From Pseudophaeomoniella oleicola (lineage: Eukaryota; Ascomycota; Eurotiomycetes; Phaeomoniellales; Phaeomoniellaceae): a DNA stretch of 64,000 nucleotides. Of the stretch, positions 11,260 to 21,570 are shown piece after piece. Position 1 is the stretch's first letter; every line of letters begins with the position of its first letter. The notes below the pieces were generated by a model that did no database searches, was not told the origin of the DNA, and worked only from the letters and a program-made list of their open reading frames with translations. The stretch covers positions 186,001-250,000 of the forward strand of contig QWDQ01000013.1 of assembly GCA_003868215.1 (NCBI GenBank), given 5' to 3'. The position numbers and the translations under genes were made by a program.

Positions 11260-13182
11260 ACCAAAGTACTCATTGGACAGGGGAATTGGGTCCCCTTTGA
11301 GCTTCACGGAGGCTAGCATTGATGAGCATGAGATCGTTACGGCGTTTTGTGTGCTTTGTATATACCCATTTGTTTACCTTTTCTGTTATCGAGACCAGGA
11401 CATGACTTATGAATCAGACGGGACCGATTGTGCCAATAGTATTATGGAGCCTCCATCAGCTCCGATCAAATACTGTATGGAGGACAAGGCAATGGAGTGT
11501 GGAACAGTGGCCATGAGATTATACCAGGCATCATAAGCAATAACAACAGAGCTCACTCTTTTGAGCTGAACCAACTTCATCTTTGCCTTTCTTGACAATG
11601 TTGATCCCATGCAAATCATTCACCTTCTTATACACGCTTGTAGTGCTATGGAAACCAAAGGCAATACTCGGTCTAGCTATGTAGACTATTCAGAGCTGCT
11701 TTTTCAAGCTTCTGGTTTGCTGTTCTGACCGTTTTTCAAGGTAGGGCTTTAGATAGGTAAGATAAAGCGAATAATGTTGAACGCAAAGGCAGCCGGCAGT
11801 AGGAGACTGAGATACATTACATGTAGTAGTAGCCAATAAGTTGACTCGGGGTATGCAAGTGAGACACCGGTTTGAAAGGAGTAGTTCATATAGTCCTGAA
11901 AGCTCTAGGGAGAAGTGTGAGGCTATAATTGAGTTGTGTGTAACCGACTGTAGAAGAATGCTTGAGCAAGGGGTTGTGAATATCCATACCATGCTACTGA
12001 ATTGACAGTATATATAGTTCAAATGACCATCTTATATCAATACACCAACAGAAGCGGTAGTGTAACGGTAGACGAACCAGCACCGGGCTGGGGGCACCGT
12101 TCACTCCTGTCGACACTCCTCCTCCTTCCTCATTAAGCCCTTAACACGACAAGGCCCGACTTCGGTCCTCGATACGACCAAAACACGAAACATCACACAA
12201 ATAAAAACCCTCCTGAGCGAATAACCAGGAAAAGGTTCTCCCATCACTGCCCTCCATAAAATATGGGGTGCAGTGGTTAGAGTTTTGCTACTTTTTTTTG
12301 GCTGGAACAGGTTTGGTATGTAGTCTGATGCTGCCTTCTGCCAGGAGTGGCACGCCTAGTCCTTCTGTATCCCCTCGTAGGTAATGTTTCTTGTCCGGCT
12401 TGATGATATTCCTTTGCCTTTACCATAAGCTACGATCATGTTCTCTTGCTTCATAATTGAGGCTCCTCATCCAGTCTGACGATGTTCCTTTACCCTGAGC
12501 TGCACACTGGGACTTGCTTCTCTCCCTCCTCATAGACGCTGCCACGCTGTTCCTTTCCTGTTACAATACTATCCAACCTCACCAGGAATGTGAGCCTCTA
12601 GCCATAACTACAACCCATGCCACAACCAAGTACCATCATGGGCTAAGTGACCTAGACTGCAGCATCATGAAGACAACTGGAAATCAGGAAGTCAAGAAAC
12701 GCGGCTCTTTGACATATGAAATAGAGAAAGGAGAGGTCAGTATTACAGCTGCCTGAGGTGCATTAGTAGATCGTGCATACCTCCTTTTCCAGGGGATATA
12801 CTCACTCGCATTATCAGAGCTCATAATCGTATACTACCAATGAATAAGGGATCGCGTTTGCCAGACCAAATGGTATTTCAGAGCCTACATGATCAAAGAA
12901 AAGGAGGAGTCGTTGAAAAGGTTCGATGTTGTATTTGACTATCGTTCGGATGGGCTCCGAAACCCCGAAAAGCTATGATGCGTATACTTTGATTGGATCA
13001 ACAAACCACTCTTTCCACACGAAGAGGATTTACACCAACAGAGCACATGAAAAGGCATGTTCTTTTATAGAACCTGGGTTTCCTCTCCTTAATCTTTTCT
13101 TTCGGTTGCACAGACATCGACTTTTGCGGCTAGAGGTTTATAAGAGATCACATTGGGGGAATAGGAGCTCGCAGGTGTTCTA
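11260..13182. other. Gene-free 1.9 kb with repeat-like debris
   Basis: No protein-like frame. Two related stretches, 12399-12452 and 12475-12520, share the order GATGAT/GACGAT-TTCCTTT-ACC-GCTTC and look like a decayed direct repeat differing mainly by C/T and G/A changes. Two tRNA A-box-like strings occur near 12055-12080 and 12268-12285, but neither folds into a tRNA with a B box. The last 300 bases are probably the promoter of the downstream reductase gene. Confidence 0.4.
12399..12520. repeat. Decayed direct repeat, two diverged copies
   Basis: Copies at about 12399-12452 and 12475-12520 align by eye through a shared TTCCTTT core, an ACC..AGCT block and a GCTTC end. Many differences are transitions, which could reflect ordinary decay or RIP-type mutation. 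Alignment by eye only. Confidence 0.3.
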
Positions 13183-14318
13183 ATGGCCTCTACTTTCTTT
13201 TCTCTCCCTGCTGTGCAGGATTTCTTCCCTCCAACTCGTGGTGCGTATTCACTGCTATACAATGTTTTCAAATACGTTGGACTGGTACGTCATCCTCCTC
13301 TTGAAATCTTTTGGGAAGACGAAGGCTCCTTAGGGGAACCATTATTCCAATGCGGTCTGTCCTGTTCATCACATCAGGATGGACTCGCATTCGACTTTCT
13401 ATATCTATTTTGAAGCAAGCTGACATTTGTCATTAGGCTGGTCTCATAACCACCACCTTCCCTTCGCTGCAGGCAATGGGTCGTACATCTACATCCTCAC
13501 GCTTTAACCTCCCTGGTCGGTACGCCTGGTCTGCCGCTGAATCCGTTGGACCCTTGTATCTAAGCTACATTATCTGGACTCTGCCATCCTCTATGGTTCC
13601 TGCACCACACTCTTCAACCTCATTCCTTGGTACCGGCCTTCCCTCGTGGTCTGAGATTCTCTACCTCCTCTACCTCGTACACTACCTGAACCGTGCCTTC
13701 ATTACGCCATTGTTCCTCTCCCCATCGATGTCCCCGATCCACGCATCCGTGGTCGTCGCAATGGCAATCTTCCAGTTCGTCAACGCCGGTAGTATTGGCT
13801 CATGGCTCGTATATTCATCTGTCGACAATCCGATCCTCGACACCAGCTCTCCCTCTCTCTCGCTCACCTCTATGATCCTCCCCCTCGCAGGCCTCAACCT
13901 TTACACCATCGGCCTCTTCATCAACTTCAACAGCGAACAAACGCTCTTCCGCCTCCGCCGAGCAGCCGCTGCCCGCCGCGCCAAATCCGAAGGCAAACCC
14001 TTCATCACCTACGACAAGATCTACGTCATTCCCCCTACCTCGATCCTGTGGTTCAAGTACATCCTCTACCCGCACTACGTCGGCGAATGGCTCGAATGGC
14101 TCGGTTTCTGGCTCGTAGGCATCGGTGCCGGCCTAGCCTCTGCCGTATCGTCCAGCAATAATAACAGTCTCTGGAGGACGCCCGCATTCTGGTTCCTGGT
14201 GAACGAGGTCCTGACGATGATCCCGAGGGCGAGAGATGGGCGGAGATGGTACGAGGACAGATTCGGGAAACGAGCTGTGGCTGGTAGAGGTGGTGTCTCG
14301 CCCTTTGCGTGGTTGTAA
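13183..14318 (+). CDS. Steroid 5-alpha-reductase family membrane protein
   Basis: A 315-residue multi-pass membrane protein from two exons, 13183-13284 and 13473-14318, with a 188-nt phase-0 intron. The C-terminus (WYEDRFGKRAVAGRGGVSPF) fits the conserved end of the 3-oxo-5-alpha-steroid 4-dehydrogenase C-terminal domain, the NADPH-dependent reductase fold that also includes polyprenol reductase and enoyl-CoA reductase Tsc13. The block LYPHYVGEWLEWLGFWLVGI matches the family's membrane-embedded histidine/glutamate region, and YLVHYLNRAFITPLFLSPSM is the conserved loop. About six hydrophobic helices are visible. It probably sits in the ER and reduces an unsaturated lipid or steroid; the substrate cannot be read from the sequence. 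The start, MASTFFSLPAVQDFFPP, is inferred from clean splicing. Confidence 0.82.
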
Positions 14319-14804
14319 CCTCGTTTGAGAGAGGAAGGAGGCCAGGTATTTAAAAAAAAAAATACAGTCACGAGTGAAACCTTTTATATCAAACAATTCT
14401 AGAAAGAAAGAAAAAAGGATGATGTATGGTTTAGTCATGTCATTTCAAATTCTTTCTCCTCTTTCTTCCAAAGTCCATAACATAAGAATGGTTTAAAGAC
14501 ATCATCATCAATAGAAAGATCCCTTTCCCTTCCTATGACCTGACCTGCCCTGAACAGATCATGACGAGCATGAACGAACGAGAGAGATTTTACATGACCA
14601 CCTCACCCCATCTCCCTCCTTTTTGATACATTTGAAAATTTCCAGAAAGGACCATTAAACCCTCCGTATTATGATGGTTTACTAGGTAGTATCTATGATA
14701 ACCAACCCCCCTTATTTCGGTTCATCGGCCAGTCGACAAACGGGCAACGAAAAGCCCAGCGCCCAGTCAACCGTTCCCCCCCCTTTCCTTGTCTCCCTCT
14801 CTCA
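14319..14804. other. Intergenic between convergent genes
   Basis: About 490 bases holding the 3' untranslated regions of the reductase gene (+) and ILV6 (-). A palindrome variant, TACTAGGTAGTA, lies near 14680-14692. Nothing else seen. Confidence 0.5.
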
Positions 14805-15915
14805 CTAACCAGGTGGCAAAGTGCTGGTGTCGACAACCTCATCTGCTTGTCTCTCCAGCTCCTCCTCGGCCGAGTGGAGTGGGGAACGAGGCAGAGCCAT
14901 CAGACCGGTCCGTGTTGACTCGAGGATACCGAATGGTGCGATGAGCTTCATGAAGGAATCGATACGGTATGGCTTAGCTGACCTATAGTGAGAAAGAAGA
15001 AGAAGATTAGTCAGTGTGTTTGGGAATAAGGAGCTGTCAACAGATGACTTACACTTCAACGATGCAATTGTTGTTAGAAATGTCGAGGACCTTGCCTCCG
15101 AATTGGTGGGTGAGGTGTGTGATTGCTTCCAGATGCTCGTGTTTATGCCTGAGGGCTTGACTAGCAGCCAACTTGCTGGGGTGGAAGTCTTCCTGGCCGG
15201 TGAGAGCCGACTTCGCCCTTTGCACGAGTGAGCCTCTCTCGCTCTCGGCTTCAAGTTCCTGTAGCTTTTTGTCGCCGTCGGGCTCGTAAAATGAATCCTG
15301 CTCGCTGCCGTCATCGTATGCAACGTTCTCTCGGTGGTGTTCCATCAGTTCTTCGTAGACCTCGGGGCCCAGGATGCTGACTTTGGCCAACAACAACTCT
15401 CTTTGCACGAGTGCGGCTTGACTGTAATCAAGCACAGCCCAGACGGGGACGAGATCTTCCAATTGTCTTCGTGCCTGCTCCACGACTCCGTCAAGACCTC
15501 GCAGAACAATCGTCATACGAGAGAGGTCTTCGACTTCGGTGTTGCAGACAACCAAGCTATCAATATTGAATCCTCTTGCAGCAAGGATACCCGATATCCT
15601 GGAAAGAACACCCGGCTCATTTTGAACGAGACAATTGAGTATATGCTTCTTTGCTGGCGCTGTCGAGACAGAGGGGGTTTCGTAAAGAATGGAGGACACT
15701 GCTGTAGCTGCAGAAGGAGACGATGGAGAATCTGAGACAGGGAGCGGTAGAGGGGAGCGACGATGCAGTGACTTGTAATTCAGCGCTGATGTAGAGCTCG
15801 TTGACTTGAAGCGGCACTGTATCGCTACATTCCTCTGAGCCGTCGACAAGATGTTCTGCGATGAGTAATTCGATGCCTGTTTCGCAACAGTCACGAGGGT
15901 GCGACGTGCCGTCAT
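14805..15915 (-). CDS. ILV6: Acetolactate synthase small (regulatory) subunit, mitochondrial
   Basis: A 346-residue protein from exons 15915-15053 and 14982-14805 (70-nt intron). Ilv6 binds the catalytic subunit Ilv2, stimulates it and gives feedback inhibition by valine in branched-chain amino acid synthesis. An Arg/Ser-rich N-terminus with almost no acidic residues (first 45 residues, MTARRTLVTVAKQ...) is a mitochondrial presequence. The N-terminal ACT domain starts at about residue 91 (HILNCLVQNEPGVLSRISGI, then RGFNIDSL), followed by the small-subunit C-terminal domain with FGGKVLDISNNNCIVEV and, after the intron, RIDSFMKLIAPFGILE. An acidic insert between them (about 215-245) is typical of fungal Ilv6. 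The intron falls exactly between the two conserved C-terminal blocks. Confidence 0.96.
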
Positions 15916-16353
15916 GGTGGGCGATATGGTGTCTCGTCACTGGATGTGCTGCGGTCCGAAATGATACTCGATACTGGTGGGTGTCAATTCAACCGGGCCG
16001 TCAGCATGGTAACAGTTCGTTGCGACACCTGATCAAAAGCAGTTGGCGATGAATCACTGCTCGAATAGTCAATAATTTCCATCAGGGATCGGGACTTGCG
16101 CCGATTGCGGAGCCACTCGCTTATTCCAATGGAGATGGACCCTAAATCACTATGTTGGGGATACTAACCTCCACCCTTCAGAGGTTGTGAATACTTCGAG
16201 ATCTCACGAGGCTCAGGTTTACCAGAACAAACAAACCAGATCGCTGGCATGTCAGCAGAGCTGTGATATTCTCTCTTATCTCATGGGTCAAGCCAGTATC
16301 ACAATGCGAATTGCATGCGGGACTTTCGTACGACAAATATTCATCATTAAGTA
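15916..16353. other. Intergenic: ILV6 promoter and IMA1 3' side
   Basis: About 440 bases between two minus-strand genes. I see no canonical TGACTCA site and no other feature. Confidence 0.4.
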
Positions 16354-18861
16354 CTAAAACCTCTTCTGATTCCGTACATTACTGGTATCCAATAGCCCAG
16401 ATCGTAAACTTCTCGTCTGCATACCCGAAGATGCCCCTGTAGTACCAGCAGATCCCCAATCATCTAGTCGTAAAGATCCAAGTCCTAGACCAGGCATACT
16501 TTCTGGGCCTTTCCTGGATTCTCGAAATCGAGACGGGTGGATGCTAGAGCTCGTCACAGTGCTGGTGACGGAGCTAGCATCCGAATCCGAAGCGCTGGAG
16601 TCAAGCGTCTCAGACCGTCGTCGGCTGCTGAATGGTGATGGTGTATAGTCTGCGGCAGAGGCTGGTGTGCCGTCGAGTTGGCCTATGCTGGGCGTAAATG
16701 GCTGACTGCCTGGTCGATATCGATAGTCTGGCGTCGTTTGCGTGGCTGGATCCAAATGCGTCTCAGACCTGACATTTCTTTGGGGTACTTGCTCAGCAAT
16801 TGGGACACCACCGTATTCCTTGGGCCGTTGCACTGTTGACCTGGACGCCGTAAGATATATTTCCTGCCCTATCATGACTGCCAGAAGCGCTGTTGCGAGA
16901 TGATCTACACGGCCCCCATCAGAATAGCCGCCTTGGTACCGGTGACCCGTCAACAAAGCAGCGCTCAACGTTTGGAGGAGGTACAAAAGAACATTGCCAA
17001 CCTCATTCTTTGGGCCGATGGAAACACTGACAAGGAGCACGGCGGCGGCAACGCCAACACAGCCAGTCATTATAAGTTTGAGCTGCAAGGCAGGTATGTC
17101 AAGGTATCCCACTATTACCCATCCTGCTAGGAGCACCAAAAGGATGAATGCAGCGATGAGATGAAATTCGAACGATCCCATGTCATGAGAAATGCCGCTC
17201 CTTTCTTGCATCGCCGGAGGCAAAGAATTTGCATAGCTGCGAATGTTCGGCTTAGAGTCTCTTGCTTGAGCTGTAGAGCCTGAATCATCGTCACCGAGGG
17301 AGAAGACTTTGCCAAATATGGTCTCGAGACCGGTATCTGTCTCACGATCTTGTACTGGGAAGAACTTCGGAGGTACAAACTCAGGTCCTTGTGATGGCGG
17401 CGAAGTAAGGACCGCATTTGACGGTTTGTCGAAATGCCCAGGAGCCAGTCCGATGGCATCTCGTGGTGGAGGCGCTTCTTCGACGTTCTTACGCAAGAAA
17501 TGATTGCTAGGCGCTGGCGGCAACCGCCCATGAAAAGGCGAAGGTTGCGTAATCTTCTGGGGATAGCGATCAGCGTACGAAGTCGGACGAAATCCTTGGG
17601 TTACGCCTTGCGATGGCTCCCATTCCATCTCATCCGCTTCGCTCATGGAGCGGACGGGAGAATATCCCCTCCTCTTTTGTGGTGTAGTTTGCGATGCCAA
17701 GGTTGAGACTGGGAATACAGGCCGTCCCACGGAGCCATATGAATCATATGCCATTTCGGTATTTGCAGTGGGAAAGACGGGTTCCTCGGAAATCAAGGGC
17801 GGTAAGTCCATCTCCCATGAGACTAGCGGTCTCTGGTCGACCTTGATGGAGGCTAATGCGAGAATGACCAACAGTATGATCAAGGGAACGCTTATGACGT
17901 GAATAACCCAAATCATCATCGAGTCATCCAGCATCTGAGAGAAGAGCCAGACGCCAAACCGCAGCCCCAGTGCCGGACCTTGAAGACGATAATAGTACCG
18001 CGTCAATCCTACCAAGCGGCCTTCACGTCCTTCGAGTTTATAGTGCCACTTCGGATTCCACCATATTGTCAGCAAGCCTAGCATAAGTGCCCAGCCAGCT
18101 ATGGAGGAAAACAACTGCGTACAGACGATGGTTGTATGTCTGGACAGGAGCTTTCGCGAACAGACCAAGAAAGACATGTCAGCAGAATCCTCTGCATAAT
18201 GGGTGGCATGCTCAAGTCGTAACAATATGACGGACAACGTCCAGACAAAGTGCCCTGCCAGGCTGAGGGAAAGGCCAACCCCTCCAGCTCTTACAAGTAA
18301 GCTCCTCCAGCCCCAGCTGCGCGCATTCCGTCTCTGTCTAGACCGCTGCATCAAGCGCTTCAGATGGTCCGCCTTCGCTGCATACCCACTCTCCCGTAGG
18401 CGCTCTCTTACTCTGGGCTCACAGTTCCGACATACTTGCGGATATCGCTCCTCCAGCTCCTTCTTGTATTGGGGATATTGCGCCTCACGCTTTGCATAGC
18501 TGGGATCTGCAGCCGACGGCAGATAATTCGCCAGAAGCTGAGTAAGAATCTGCTGGTTCTTGAGGCATGTATTGCAAAACAGGTTCAGATCTGTTGCGCC
18601 TGATGCTGGTCTGGCAAATTGCTGGGCTGCTTGTTGACTTGATGCGACCTCCTCCACAGGGGGGTCTGTTATCTCTCCATTCTGTCAAATGTCATTACCT
18701 GTTCTTCAATAGTCTCAGCGGCGCATCATATTTACCTCGTCAAGGTAGTTCACTGCCTGGCAACTCTCACACTGCCAGTTGTGGGAATGCCGTGGGACCG
18801 CCTCTGAAGTCTTGTGTCCGCAGTAGAAACACTGCTTGCGCGAGCGCAGCAGAGAGTTCAT
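16354..18861 (-). CDS. ima1: Ima1-type inner nuclear membrane protein
   Basis: An 817-residue protein from exons 18861-18736 and 18681-16354 (54-nt intron). Ima1 (fission yeast) and its animal relative Samp1/TMEM201 are inner nuclear membrane proteins that connect heterochromatin or LINC complexes to the envelope. The N-terminal Ima1_N domain is recognised by four CxxC pairs: C11-C14 (CFYC) and C31-C34 (CESC) in exon 1, then C78-C81 (CNTC) and C126-C129 (CRNC). Together they should bind zinc. Several membrane segments follow (about 170-195, 225-250 and 280-315), then a long Ser/Pro-rich nucleoplasmic stretch, and two more near 545-600. The intron sits between the two zinc pairs, so missing exon 1 would lose half the zinc site. 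Its promoter is shared with ALG14. Confidence 0.88.
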
Positions 18862-19239
18862 GACATATTTAGTAAGCAGTTATTTCAGTAGAAGCCGAAC
18901 ACACATTGCAGGTACTTCGCTTTTAATTGTGAGAACAGCTGCGTTATGAGAGACAGATGTAGGTACGTGCCTGAATACCTGAAATAATGTTTATAAACTA
19001 CACCGAGGACAAGAACGATTATCTCCGCTAGGAACTGTTTTTGTTCCCTCATTGTGCACAGCAAGGACAAAGGACACAACAACAAAACATTCACGACTTC
19101 ATTCCACAAGCGGCAGTTCAATGTGATGTCTGAAAATCGGTTAAGCAGAAACACGTGCTGGTTCTCAAACCACAACGCCTCAGTTGGCTGCCATATACTG
19201 TTTCTCAGATAAGGCCTCGAAGAAAAGAAAGCCACTACA
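18862..19239. promoter_or_regulatory. Short divergent promoter, IMA1 (-) / ALG14 (+)
   Basis: Only 378 bases separate the two start codons, so both 5' leaders and promoters must fit or overlap here. No TATA box or known site stands out. Confidence 0.55.
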
Positions 19240-20067
19240 ATGGAGGTAGAAAGGGAAAGGGTCGACAAGAACCCTCTGTACAGCAAGAGTTTCACAACCA
19301 GAACCAGCTTATTCATTGGATTACTTGGTATCTTCTTTCTCTTCGCAAATATATTCCTCTTCCGGTTAATCTTCATCTTGAGCCGGGGAAGACCAACGCC
19401 GGATGCAAAGCGAACAAAGCCTCCCAGGTACCAGACTCACCTCCTGGTTGTCCTTGGCAGTGGAGGACATACTACAGAGATGTTCGACATGTTACGACGT
19501 CTTCCTTTGTCGCCATCTCTTTATCATCACAGAACGTACGTTGTCAGTTCCGGAGACAGCTTCTCGGCTCTCAAAGCGGCCGAGTTCGAAAGGGAGTTGC
19601 TCGGGCAAGAAGCTTCAGCGAAGCATGAGAGCTACACGATTGTGACGGTCACACGAGCTAGGAAGATTCATCAGAGTCTACTTACAACACCGTTCTCTGC
19701 CCTGTTATGTGTGTGGGACTGCTTGAGATTGCTCCGCTGTCGACACCCTGATCAGCAAGCATCAAGAGCCATCAACTATCCAGATCTGATTCTCACTAAT
19801 GGTCCCGGAACGGGGGTGTGTGTCATAACAGCTTCAGTTGTCCTACGGTTTTGTGGTTTCTCAGGACCCAGTTCGGGAACTGGAGCAGACCGCCCAAATG
19901 GTACAGCAGAGATGCGGACCATTTTTATCGAGAGCTGGGCAAGAGTGAAGACGCTGAGCTTGAGTGGCAAGCTGCTACTACCAATTGTAGATCGCTTCTT
20001 GGTGCAATGGCCAGGGCTAGAAGGAAAGGGGGAGAAATCGGAATACGTGGGGGCATTGGTGGTTTAG
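19240..20067 (+). CDS. ALG14: UDP-GlcNAc transferase subunit ALG14
   Basis: A 275-residue intronless membrane anchor. Alg14 recruits the catalytic subunit Alg13 to the cytosolic ER face, where the pair adds the second GlcNAc to dolichol-PP-GlcNAc in N-glycan assembly. A membrane helix covers residues about 22-48. The signature LLVVLGSGGHTTEM (GSGGHT at 73-78) opens the Rossmann-like fold, followed by YVVSSGDSFS, the donor-side block LILTNGPGTGV and the C-terminal IFIESWARVKTLSLSGKLLL and DRFLVQWPGL. All are family hallmarks. The acidic insert GPSSGTGADRPNGTAE before IFIESWARV is a local variable loop. The start ATG is the first in frame. Confidence 0.96.
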   Translation: MEVERERVDKNPLYSKSFTTRTSLFIGLLGIFFLFANIFLFRLIFILSRGRPTPDAKRTKPPRYQTHLLVVLGSGGHTTEMFDMLRRLPLSPSLYHHRTYVVSSGDSFSALKAAEFERELLGQEASAKHESYTIVTVTRARKIHQSLLTTPFSALLCVWDCLRLLRCRHPDQQASRAINYPDLILTNGPGTGVCVITASVVLRFCGFSGPSSGTGADRPNGTAEMRTIFIESWARVKTLSLSGKLLLPIVDRFLVQWPGLEGKGEKSEYVGALVV

Positions 20068-20359
20068 CGGTCTTAGGCATTGAAAAAGTGGTGTCGTACT
20101 TGCTTCTATAACTCTGGCTGTACATTGGCACCTGATGGCAGACCTTCCACGCCTCGTCGTCTTTTGAGCACCCGAATGAGTGTGCTAGTAAATGAGCTCT
20201 CTAGAATAGACCCTCTTACTCATTAAACCCACTAGTGATGACGTGCAATCGGCAGGTCGACTTGTCAATCCAACCGCGCTGAACCAACCCATCAGCTGTG
20301 AAGCAGCAGTACCTCCCACTGAGAAGTTTGCATGTTCCCTCTTTATGGCATTCTCGAGA

Positions 20360-20851
20360 TCAAGTGCCCACTCTCAACGCCGACTTGAAAGGCCATATCT
20401 GCACCTTGTCCAGATTCCAAACCCCAGCTTTGACATACGGATCAGTTCTTAACTTCTCCCAAATCTCTTCCTCATTGTCTGCCACAAACAAGATGAAACT
20501 CCCATTCATCTTCGGCGGGCCCTCGTCCCCTTCCTTGACCTGCTCTGCGAGTGTCGCACCGCCCATTAACACGGTCGAACCAACCCGCGGCTTCGTGTTG
20601 TTCAAGTGCTCGGTGCGCGCGCCGAGGCGCTTTTCGAGGGCTTCTGGGTGGTCCGGGACCAACACCATCCACTCTTTCTTCAAGGGTGCAGAAGACATGT
20701 TGCGGATGTGAGATAGAGAGGCAAGCAGTTGTGGAGGAGTGCAGGAAGTGCGGGTGCGGGCCAGGTGGGACACTGCAAGCTGTGATGATGTCTGATGGGA
20801 TGTGCAGATGAGACGTTGTCTTGGGAAAACACCAATGCTTCCGAAACGCAT
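20360..20851 (-). CDS. YciI-like (YCII-related) domain protein
   Basis: Up to 163 residues, intronless. From Met52 (codon at 20698) the protein is a compact YCII/dimeric alpha-beta barrel domain: KKEWMVLVPDHPEALEKRLG, MGGATLAEQV, NGSFILFVADNEEEIWEKL, then DPYVKAGVWNLDKVQIWPFK. The upstream 51 residues (MRFGSIGVFPRQRLICTSH...) are rich in Arg, Ser and Thr with a single acidic residue at most, as in a mitochondrial presequence. Initiation at the first ATG would give a mitochondrial form and at Met52 a cytosolic form; the sequence does not decide. The biochemical role of fungal members is not established. Confidence 0.8.
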   Translation of the reverse strand: MRFGSIGVFPRQRLICTSHQTSSQLAVSHLARTRTSCTPPQLLASLSHIRNMSSAPLKKEWMVLVPDHPEALEKRLGARTEHLNNTKPRVGSTVLMGGATLAEQVKEGDEGPPKMNGSFILFVADNEEEIWEKLRTDPYVKAGVWNLDKVQIWPFKSALRVGT

Positions 20852-21570
20852 TTGAAGGAGAACTACTTCCGGGATATATTCTAATTTATTTGATGTTCCT
20901 TAAGACCGAGGATCGAGATGAGGGGAAACGCATCTGCCTCGTACTATTTACTACGTACAGCGAACTAAAAGCTAACCTTTACCCGTATATACCCGCCCAA
21001 CTGATCTGCCTCTGCCCACATCATATCGAACACACTGAACACACGGTCTGACTGCTTTCCAGATGACATAGCCTCGGACACAGATGCAATCCACGGTTCA
21101 ACCTTATCGTGCCAAGTGCTTCTCGTACCAAGAACCAACAATGGGATGATGTTCATGTGATAAGTAGAGCAAAGATAGCACCATAGTATATGGTTCGTCA
21201 TCTGGTACCTGGCTGAAACCCTTTAGTGGTAGGTCGCTATGAGGATCAATATTCTGATATCCAGACTATCCCAACATGGGGAGCTTTCGCACTATCGTGA
21301 AGCACCAATTGGTCGCTGTAACGGAGGTTGCGATTCACCAACATCTACTACGGTACACATGACCGGTCTATCAGGGGCACGTATCACGAGGTCCCAAGTA
21401 TACCATCATCTTTTAGACTGTACCTGGCCGTGTTGGGATCCAATTCCCAATTGAAGTGATGAAATCTGAAACTACATAAGGTAGAGTACGCAGCAGCTTC
21501 TTATGGCCAACCTCACAACGTTCAGCCGTTCTTTCAATAGCGAACGTTAAAGCAAACACTCATTTTGACA
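20852..21570. other. Intergenic between the YciI-like gene and a broken peptidase gene
   Basis: About 720 bases with no protein-like frame. A TACTACGTA core lies at 20949-20957. Nothing else recognised. Confidence 0.4.

Noticed and set aside
12050-12130. Possible tRNA gene (A-box-like GTGTAACGGTAGACG)
   Set aside because: No GGTTCRANNC B box at the right distance and no acceptor or anticodon stem could be formed by eye.
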